The notes under the pieces are model-generated. The model searched no databases. It was not told the DNA's origin and saw only the letters and a program-made list of their open reading frames with translations. From Salinicola acroporae (GTDB lineage Bacteria; Pseudomonadota; Gammaproteobacteria; Pseudomonadales; Halomonadaceae), in NCBI RefSeq assembly GCF_003206615.1, contig NZ_PZJW01000010.1, positions 160,697 to 224,696 of the forward strand: a DNA stretch of 64,000 nucleotides, read 5' to 3'. Positions 58,522-64,000 of the stretch are shown here, in pieces. Made by a program: the position numbers and the translations under genes. The first letter of the stretch is position 1. Each line of letters opens with the position of its first letter.

Positions 58522-59535
58522 TCAGGAAGCGTTCCAGCCTTCCTGTTCGAACACCTTCTTGACGCTCTTGGCGTTGTCATCGATGTACTGCTGGAGTTCG
58601 TCGCCGGTCAGGAAGCGGCTGGTCTGCACGGTTCGGGTGGTGTAGTCCTTCCATTCAGGTGTCTCGCTGACCTTCCTGAGCAGTTCCTGGTAGTAGGTCA
58701 CAGCCTCCTCGTGGGCACCCGCTGGTAGCCAGACGGTCCTCGGCATGCGGTATTCGCTGATGTCGATACCCTGGGACTGGCAGGTGGGGATATCGCCCCA
58801 GCCCTTGCCCTGGTAGACGGGCTCGCCCTTGGGAAGCTGTTCCGGGCTGAACACGCACAGCGGCTTGACCATCCCGGCTTGCCACTGACCGAGGTTCTCG
58901 TTGGGATTATTGACGTTGGCATCGACATGGCCGCCGGCCAGTTGCACCAGCGCCTGGCTGCCGCCGTTGAAGGGCACGTAGCGGAAATCGGTGCCGGTGG
59001 CTTCCTCGATCATGCTGACCAGAGTCTGGTCGGTGTCCTTGGATTGACTACCAGCGAACTGCATCTTGCCGGGGTTCTGCTTGGCGGCATCGATGAAGTC
59101 CTTGGCACTGGCGTAGTCGGCGTCGCCGTTCACCCAGATCAGGAATTCGTCCATGGCCATGGCCGCCACCGGTTGCAGATCGTCGGCGGCGTAGGGCATT
59201 TCCCCGACTTCGGGCAGCAGGTACTCGTTATTGGTGCCGAACGTCAGCTTGTAAGGATCATCCTGGGAAGAGGCCGAATAGACGTAGCCCTCGGCGCCGC
59301 TGCCGCCGCCCTTGTTGGAGACGATGATCGATTTGTCCATCAGCTTGTGCTTGCCGATGATCGATTGCACGGTGCGCGCGAAGGTGTCAGTACCGCCTCC
59401 GGCACCGGAAGTCACCACGAACTCGACGGGGCGTTCCGGTTGCCAGGCGAGCGCGCTCCCGGAGACGGTGAGTGCGGCGAATAACAGGGCCAGAGGCTTG
59501 AGCTGATGGGCGGAAAGCGGGTTGCGCTTGTACAT
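58522..59535 (-). CDS. tctC: tripartite tricarboxylate transporter substrate-binding protein TctC
   Basis: A 337-residue periplasmic receptor. A signal peptide ends at about residue 30 (GSALA). The body follows the Bug/TctC pattern: RPVEFVVTSGAGGGTDTFARTVQSIIGK, then AGSQSKDTDQTLVSMIEEATGTDFRYVPFNGGSQALVQLAGGHVDANVNNPNE. It determines the ligand, which cannot be read from sequence. AGGAGAAA lies upstream of the start. It follows the pdxA-like gene by 119 bp. Confidence 0.94.
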   Translation of the reverse strand: MYKRNPLSAHQLKPLALLFAALTVSGSALAWQPERPVEFVVTSGAGGGTDTFARTVQSIIGKHKLMDKSIIVSNKGGGSGAEGYVYSASSQDDPYKLTFGTNNEYLLPEVGEMPYAADDLQPVAAMAMDEFLIWVNGDADYASAKDFIDAAKQNPGKMQFAGSQSKDTDQTLVSMIEEATGTDFRYVPFNGGSQALVQLAGGHVDANVNNPNENLGQWQAGMVKPLCVFSPEQLPKGEPVYQGKGWGDIPTCQSQGIDISEYRMPRTVWLPAGAHEEAVTYYQELLRKVSETPEWKDYTTRTVQTSRFLTGDELQQYIDDNAKSVKKVFEQEGWNAS

Positions 59536-59654
59536 GGCGTTTCTCCTGTCGGTTCTTGCGTTATTGCTCTTGTTGGTGTCGCTCGTGAGCTGTGTTGAAT
59601 CGGACTTGCCACTACCTTTCAGCGCCACTGGCCGCGGGCCGCGGCGATGAAATT

Positions 59655-60695
59655 TCAGACACCCGCCATGCGCGCCTGATCGGCCATGCGCGCGGCGAGC
59701 AACAGCGCCTGTCGGGAGGCGCCCAGGTCGGCGATGCCGCGGCCGGCAATGTCATAGGCCGTTCCGTGCGCCGGCGTGCAGACCGGGAACGGAAGGCCGC
59801 CGAGCATCGTCACGCCGCTGTCGAATCCCATCATCTTCATCGCGATCTGCCCCTGGTCGTGGTACATGGTCAGTACCGCATGGAAGCGCTCTTTCACCGC
59901 GCGGAGAAAGACGGTGTCGGCGGGGAAGGGGCCCTCGACCTCCAGCCCCTGTTCGCGGGCGCGCTGAATCGCCGGCTCGATGATGTCGATCTCCTCCATG
60001 CCGAAGCTGCCGCCGTCGCCGGCGTGAGGGTTGAGGCCGGCGACGGCGATGCGCGGACGGTCATGCCCGGCCTGCTGCAGGCAGCGATGGGTCAGCGTCA
60101 GCTCGTCGATTATCGACTCTGGGCTCAGGGCGGCGGCGACGTCTTTCAGCGGGATGTGGGAGGTGACCCGGGCATTCCAGACCGATTCGAGAATATTGAA
60201 CTCGCGAGCCTTGCCGTCGAAGCCGATGGCGTCCGCCACGAAGCGAATCTCGTCGTCATAACCGGGGTTGGCGTAGCGCATCGCCTTCTTGTTGAACGGC
60301 GTGAAACAGACCGCGTCGACCCGACCGTCGTGGGCCAGCGCGAGCGCGCGGCGGAAGTTGGCTGAAGCGAATTCACCGCCGGCCGGGGTTGCCTCGCCCG
60401 GATCGACATCTTCCGGTGCCAGGTTGGCAAGATCGAGAAATGCCGGTGTGCTCGCAAGATCGGCAAGGGAGGTTTGCTCGTCGATGACGTGCAGCGTCGG
60501 CGAGAGACCGGCGGCGCGGGCACCTTCGTCGAATATTCGACGGTCACCGATGATGACCAGGCGTGCGGCTCGCTTGACGGTCTCGTCTGCGGCCAGCTTG
60601 GCTGTCAGCTCTGGGCTGATGCCGGCGGGATCGCCCATCGCCAGGGCGATGATCGGCAACTCGGGCGCGGCTTCGCGCGATGATGAAGGCGTCAT
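59655..60695 (-). CDS. PdxA2-like 4-phospho-sugar-acid 3-dehydrogenase
   Basis: A 346-residue PdxA-family dehydrogenase. MGDPAGISPELTAKLA (about 20-35) and the three metal-binding His are visible: THRCLQQAG (about 178), GLNPHAGDGGSFG (about 223) and TMYHDQGQIAMK (about 278). The true B6 PdxA usually sits next to ksgA; here the gene heads a TctABC operon, as do PdxA2 enzymes of four-carbon sugar-acid catabolism (4-phospho-D-threonate or -erythronate 3-dehydrogenase). The start at 60695 has AGGAGAT; in-frame ATGs further up are not supported. Confidence 0.85.
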   Translation of the reverse strand: MTPSSSREAAPELPIIALAMGDPAGISPELTAKLAADETVKRAARLVIIGDRRIFDEGARAAGLSPTLHVIDEQTSLADLASTPAFLDLANLAPEDVDPGEATPAGGEFASANFRRALALAHDGRVDAVCFTPFNKKAMRYANPGYDDEIRFVADAIGFDGKAREFNILESVWNARVTSHIPLKDVAAALSPESIIDELTLTHRCLQQAGHDRPRIAVAGLNPHAGDGGSFGMEEIDIIEPAIQRAREQGLEVEGPFPADTVFLRAVKERFHAVLTMYHDQGQIAMKMMGFDSGVTMLGGLPFPVCTPAHGTAYDIAGRGIADLGASRQALLLAARMADQARMAGV

Positions 60696-60755
60696 GGTAT
60701 CTCCTGGTCTTCGAGGCGGAGTGCCTGCTTGAGAGGAGATTGCGCTCAAAACTAA

Positions 60756-60770
60756 AATGTATACATTATA
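60756..60770 (-). promoter_or_regulatory. GntR operator overlapping a -10 element of the catabolic operon
   Basis: AATGTATACATT (60756-60767) is a perfect 12-bp palindrome of the TGTATACA type used by FadR/FCD-class GntR regulators. On the minus strand it overlaps a perfect TATAAT (60765-60770), about 70 nt upstream of the pdxA2-like start, so repression of the operon by the divergent GntR protein is likely. Confidence 0.75.
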
Positions 60771-60922
60771 CGTTGGTATTGAGGCAAAGGCGTTGGCTAG
60801 CGCAGTATGATGTCTGCATGCTTTCGGCTGGGCTGGGTCGCGCAGGGACGGCTCACGGCTGAATCGAGACATTACAGGCGCCAATTTCGACCAACGGTTC
60901 CCTACCCATTAAGAGATCAGCC

Positions 60923-61588
60923 ATGTCCGACACGACATCGCCGCGTTCCGCGATTGCCAGGCACTCGCTTCACGATGCGATCACCAGCCATCTCCGTGAC
61001 ATGATCATCGAGGGGGAGCTCGAGCCGGGGAAACGGATCTACGAAGGTCCACTTTGCGAACGGCTCGGCGTCTCGCGGACGCCTCTGCGAGAAGCGCTTC
61101 GCTATCTGGCCAGTGAGGGCCTGGTGGAACTGACGCCACAGCGTGGCGCCTCGGTTCGGCGTTTCTCGGCAAAGGACATCCAGGACATGCTGGTGTTGAT
61201 CCGTACGCTCGAGGAGCTGGCTGGGCGCTTGGCCTGTGCCGAAGCGAGCGACGGGGAGATTGGATGGGTGCGGGAGCTGCACAACGAGATGCTGGACCAT
61301 TATCGCGAAGGGAACCGGCTCGACTATTACAAGACGAATCAGCGCATTCACTCCGCCATTGTGGCGCTGAGTCACAATGACTCGCTGATTCAGGTTCACG
61401 GCTCGCTTCAATCGAAACTCAAGCGGGTTCGATTCATCGGACACGAAGGCGAGGCAAAGTGGGCGGCAGCCGTGGCCGAGCACGAATCGATGATCGACGC
61501 TCTTGAGCGACGGGATGCGTCAGCCTTGGTGACGGCATTGAGTGAGCATCTCGAGCACGCCTGGGAGCGGGTGCGCGATGTCGTCTGA
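60923..61588 (+). CDS. GntR-family regulator with FCD domain
   Basis: A 221-residue regulator. The N-terminal winged helix-turn-helix reads MIIEGELEPGKRIYEGPLCERLGVSRTPLREALRYLASEGLVELTPQRGASV (about 27-78). The C-terminal FCD all-helical ligand domain spans about 85-215 (metal-binding His in HNEM and HSAIVALSHND). It is divergent from the catabolic operon and probably represses it, with induction by a pathway intermediate. Confidence 0.93.
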   Translation: MSDTTSPRSAIARHSLHDAITSHLRDMIIEGELEPGKRIYEGPLCERLGVSRTPLREALRYLASEGLVELTPQRGASVRRFSAKDIQDMLVLIRTLEELAGRLACAEASDGEIGWVRELHNEMLDHYREGNRLDYYKTNQRIHSAIVALSHNDSLIQVHGSLQSKLKRVRFIGHEGEAKWAAAVAEHESMIDALERRDASALVTALSEHLEHAWERVRDVV

Positions 61589-61745
61589 CGGGTGCGCTGA
61601 AGTCCCGGAATCATGCCGGCAAGTGGAATAGATATATAGAAGTGATTCTATTTTGTCGGCAATGTCCTACAAAAAAATCAGATCATTGGCTCTATTTTCC
61701 CCTTGTAGGAGAAGATAAGATCGAGATTCGTTGTAGATCCTTGGT

Positions 61746-61772
61746 TCCCCGATTTCGGTCGGGGATTTTTTT
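61746..61772 (+). terminator. Rho-independent terminator in the AT-rich intergenic region
   Basis: 7-bp stem TCCCCGA/TCGGGGA with a 6-nt TTTCGG loop, followed by seven T. It lies 158 nt beyond the gntR stop, so it ends either the gntR transcript or a separate short RNA. Confidence 0.9.
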
Positions 61773-61920
61773 GACACCGATTGATGGTGTCTCTGATCTT
61801 TTATCCTTCCGTTTTGCCACTATCTTCTCAGCCGGTTAGCAAGTTGTATTGTTACAAATAAATACTAAATTATTCCTTAGTCATTAACTCGCGTTAATTT
61901 TAAAATATTCTTTATCGGTG

Positions 61921-62125
61921 CAATCTCGAGGTTCTTCCTTGGAAGAGTTGTGTCTTCCAAGGCGCGACGATTGAGCCGTTCACTATTGGCCAAGGAAGAT
62001 CTCACGGTATTCACCAAGGAAGGCTGTGCCAAGGAATCGGGTGGCAGTTCCCCAGGCCGTCAGCTGGCCAGGCGCAAGCTGATTGAGAGCCCGGTCTTCC
62101 TCAGGAGGGCCGGGCTCTCTCTTGT
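61921..62125 (+). ncRNA. candidate structured, GGA-rich small RNA
   Basis: After an AT-rich, promoter-like zone the sequence forms a perfect 9-bp hairpin (CCTTGGAAG 61937-61945, CTTCCAAGG 61954-61962, 8-nt loop). It then carries CCAAGGAAG at 61990-61998 and 62014-62022 and CCAAGGAA at 62029-62036. It ends in a 10-bp hairpin GAGAGCCCGG/CCGGGCTCTC (62085-62119) with CAGGA in its loop and a CT-rich tail. The repeated AGGA/GGA motifs recall Csr/Rsm-type RNAs. This is a hypothesis; no RNA data were seen. Confidence 0.3.
62085..62119 (+). terminator. hairpin terminator before tRNA-Gly (CCC)
   Basis: 10-bp stem GAGAGCCCGG/CCGGGCTCTC with a 15-nt loop, followed by TCTTGTC. Confidence 0.65.
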
Positions 62126-62210
62126 CAGCCGCCGATGCATGACCGGGATGGATGGCAGCGAAATGCAGGCTTGCAAAGGCCAAGTCCCCGGACTTACGAT
62201 CTAGCCCGTG

Positions 62211-62284
62211 GCGGGTGTAGCTCAATGGTAGAGCAGAAGCTTCCCAAGCTTAAGACGAGGGTTCGATTCCCTTCACCCGCTCCA
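62211..62284 (+). tRNA. tRNA-Gly (CCC)
   Basis: Acceptor GCGGGTG/CACCCGC, D-arm GCTCAATGGTAGAGC, anticodon loop TTCCCAA (anticodon CCC), T-arm GAGGGTTCGATTCCCTT, encoded CCA. The first base pair of the anticodon stem appears to be a G-A mismatch. Confidence 0.94.
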
Positions 62285-62656
62285 TCTCATGAATCAGACA
62301 CGCTCGAGATTATCCTTCAGCCCGGGCAGCATCTAGCACTGCCCATTCAAGTACCCCAGGCACTGACAGTGACAGCAACAACCCTGACCCGCCTGTATGG
62401 CCCGGGTGTGGCTAGGTTCCAGCCATGCAGGGAAGATCGGATGAAACGCGATCAGATCAAGCGCCACCGCCATATGATTCCCCCCGAATGAAGAACGGCG
62501 CTGTCGGCTGCAGAATCAGCAGCTCGTTCGGATCCGGCGTCGTCTCGAGAGAGTCGTGCGCGGACGGCGGCTAGCCCGCGCGGACCTCGCCGGCGGCGAG
62601 AACGATCAAGGAGGATGGCGCGCCCAGGTTGGCCTGGCCGACATCGACAACGGTGA
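62285..62656. other. 372-bp region between tRNA-Gly and the DUF1654-like gene
   Basis: No recognisable gene. A 29-codon minus-strand frame (62571-62660) overlaps the stop of the DUF1654-like gene as ATGA and could be translated by coupling, but it has no known sequence. The codon pattern here is irregular and the stretch may be degraded accessory DNA beside a tRNA. Confidence 0.35.
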
Positions 62657-62905
62657 TCATGACGCCGCTTCCGTTTCCGCTGCGTTCCAGGTGACCAGCG
62701 CCTCGGCCACGCCGATACGATTGACCGAGACGTCTTCCAGTTCCTCGAATTCGTTGAGCATACGCTCCCAGGCGGCGGGGTCGTCCCCGTCGAAGCGGTA
62801 GACGGTGACAGCATACTGCTCGCGATCGCGCGCCCGGGCGATCTGTCGCTGGATGCGACGGGTCAACTGCTGATACGACGCGGCGGCTTTGAACTGTGCA
62901 GACAT
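62657..62905 (-). CDS. DUF1654-like small protein
   Basis: An 82-residue protein. SYQQLTRRIQRQI (about 10-22), then VTVYRFDGDDPAAWERMLNEFEELEDVSVNR and a C-terminal TWN resemble the DUF1654 family of small Pseudomonas proteins, some linked to DNA damage and mobile elements. Ribosome-binding site AAGGGAG lies about 11 nt upstream. Family assignment is from pattern only. Confidence 0.6.
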   Translation of the reverse strand: MSAQFKAAASYQQLTRRIQRQIARARDREQYAVTVYRFDGDDPAAWERMLNEFEELEDVSVNRIGVAEALVTWNAAETEAAS

Positions 62906-63105
62906 GATAGCGTGCTCCCTTGGGTTGCTGGTTTTATGTACAGTATCAAGCAGGAGTCATCGGTAGGCAAATAGCTTGATCTGACTGTAGTCAGGCCATT
63001 TTCAGGAAGATTCTCTAGCGGAAACCGCTAATCTCTAGCATGGCCAACAGGTTAGGAGGATAGGGAATTGGAGGCCCATCGTGACGATGGACCGAAGGTG
63101 AGAAA

Positions 63106-63930
63106 TTACATCTGTTCGTTTTGGGCGCCAGAGCCTTTGCGCGCTTTGCCGAGGGAGAGTTCCTGGCCGTCTGGTTCCGGCTGCTGACGTGTGGAGTACG
63201 CTGCTCGGCCGTCTAGCGATGGACCCGTGTTCCAGCGGCCCTCAGGCGCTTTCTTGTCGGTCAGGGTATTCAGGTAGTAGTAGGAGTGCTCTGTCGTCTC
63301 GTGAGCCTCGGGGGTGGAGTTTGGAATTGGCAAATTCTTCTCGAATCCGCCCAGCTCTTCGATCACCGCCAACCACTGCTGTTGATGGTAGGTATCACGG
63401 GCAATCAGGAACGAGAGAAGGTCCTTCATGCCCTTGTCGTCGGTCCAGTTGTAGAGCCGCGAGGCCAGGACGCGACCACCGGATTCGGCGGCAACGTTGG
63501 CCATCATGTCCGCGGCGAGGTTGCCGGTCGCATAGACATGGCTCATATCGAACGGCACTCCATTGGCGTTGACCGGCATTGCTGACAGGCCGGACGACAG
63601 TAGATGGCGAGGATTGGCGCCGCCGAGTATCGCGTTGATGATGGGGTCCCTGGCCGACTCCTCCTGATAGGAGACTGGGGCACCTTCCAGGTTAAGCGCG
63701 ACAGCGTGGCCAAGCATCTCGATGTGCGAAAGTTCTTCCATCGCCGTTGACATGAGCAAATCGCGGATGCGGTCATCGCCGCGCGCTCCCATGGCCTGGA
63801 AGAAGTACTGCATCGCAACGCGAATCTCGCCTTCGACCCCGCCGATCGCTTGCTGCAAAAGCATCGCGAACTGGGGATCGGGCTTGTCGACTTTTACGGA
63901 GTACTGAAGCTTCGATGAATGCTGGAACAT
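63106..63930 (-). CDS. manganese catalase
   Basis: A 274-residue ferritin-like dimanganese catalase that disproportionates hydrogen peroxide. Metal ligands are visible: Glu in GGVEGEIRVAMQYFFQ (about 33-35), Glu and His in AMEELSHIEMLGHA (about 65-72), Glu in NVAAESGGRVLASRLY (about 148) and His in RDTYHQQQW (about 181). The C-terminal tail (about 205-274) is Pro/Gly-rich and disordered-looking. Intact and of family length. Confidence 0.92.
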   Translation of the reverse strand: MFQHSSKLQYSVKVDKPDPQFAMLLQQAIGGVEGEIRVAMQYFFQAMGARGDDRIRDLLMSTAMEELSHIEMLGHAVALNLEGAPVSYQEESARDPIINAILGGANPRHLLSSGLSAMPVNANGVPFDMSHVYATGNLAADMMANVAAESGGRVLASRLYNWTDDKGMKDLLSFLIARDTYHQQQWLAVIEELGGFEKNLPIPNSTPEAHETTEHSYYYLNTLTDKKAPEGRWNTGPSLDGRAAYSTRQQPEPDGQELSLGKARKGSGAQNEQM

Positions 63931-63979
63931 GATGTTCTCCGCAGATGGTGGACCGCGAAATCGCGGCCACCTTGTGAGG

Positions 63980-64000
63980 CTAAATGATCTTGCCCAGCAG
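63980..64000 (-). CDS. possible 3' end of an upstream gene
   Basis: On the minus strand the last bases read LLGKII followed by TAG at 63980-63982. It lies 49 bp upstream of the manganese catalase start and may be the C-terminus of a gene cut by the window edge. Too short to identify. Confidence 0.25.
   Translation of the reverse strand: MLGKII

Larger units (their letters stand above)
61589..62210. other. 620-bp intergenic region, AT-rich in the middle
   Basis: Roughly 61620-61920 is much richer in A and T than the rest of the window. It holds a terminator (61746-61772) and, further right, a repeat-rich stretch ending in a second hairpin. No convincing ORF is present; the 65-codon frame at 61642 has no ribosome-binding site. 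Confidence 0.6.

Noticed and set aside
61642..61839. 65-codon plus-strand frame in the AT-rich intergenic region
   Set aside because: It runs straight through a strong intrinsic terminator and lacks a ribosome-binding site, so it is unlikely to be translated.

Overview
The window is a GC-rich (roughly 60-65% by eye), densely coded gammaproteobacterial chromosome segment. Gene content and order (roxA-purB-hflD-mnmA-nudJ-rluE, clpS-clpA, infA, bpt-aat, ftsK-lolA-rarA, then rmf/pyrD-rlmL) match the conserved neighbourhood known from Pseudomonas and relatives. The protein sequences suggest the Halomonadaceae (Halomonas, Salinicola, Kushneria or Chromohalobacter type). The family placement is an inference from memory, not a search.

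Layout. 1-8400: a partial slyD, a small membrane protein, an LpxR-type lipid A deacylase, a SlyB-like lipoprotein, then minus-strand housekeeping genes roxA, purB, hflD, mnmA, nudJ and rluE. 8600-13550: a complete N-degron proteolysis set (adaptor ClpS, unfoldase ClpA, and the aminoacyl-transferases Bpt and Aat) around infA. 13690-25540: a chemoreceptor behind a sigma-28-like promoter, ftsK, lolA, rarA, a hemerythrin-like protein that lacks some expected metal ligands, a LysR regulator overlapping murI, and trmA. 25745-37500: a giant NAD-glutamate dehydrogenase, a secreted protein built from a duplicated beta-rich domain, pyrD, rmf, rlmKL, a stand-alone WGR protein and pdxB. 37550-45990: a MarR/siderophore-reductase operon behind a large palindrome, an ECF sigma/anti-sigma pair next to a DUF3455 secreted protein, a lone CodB-type permease, htpX, alaA and a YlqF-type GTPase. 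46000-53970: msrB, a duplicated Glu-Gly-Glu-Gly tRNA array, a YadGH exporter overlapping queF, a nitroreductase, tRNA-Ser with a duplicated 3' end, an Asp/Glu racemase and small proteins. 53955-61588: a compact six-gene catabolic operon (PdxA2-like dehydrogenase, TctC/TctB/TctA tripartite transporter, SAF-domain oxidoreductase, TIM-barrel isomerase) divergent from a GntR/FCD regulator with a clear operator. 61590-64000: an AT-rich intergenic stretch with two terminator-like hairpins and repeated CCAAGGAAG elements (candidate small RNA), tRNA-Gly(CCC), a DUF1654-like protein and manganese catalase.

Most of the window is ordinary core genome. The parts most worth a second look are the carbohydrate-acid catabolic operon, which lacks a recognisable kinase; the candidate GGA-rich RNA at 61.9-62.1 kb; the tandem duplication at the tRNA-Ser 3' end; the duplicated-domain secreted protein at 30.8-31.9 kb; and the operator-like palindromes upstream of the MarR and DUF3455 genes. 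I saw no CRISPR array, intact insertion sequence or prophage.
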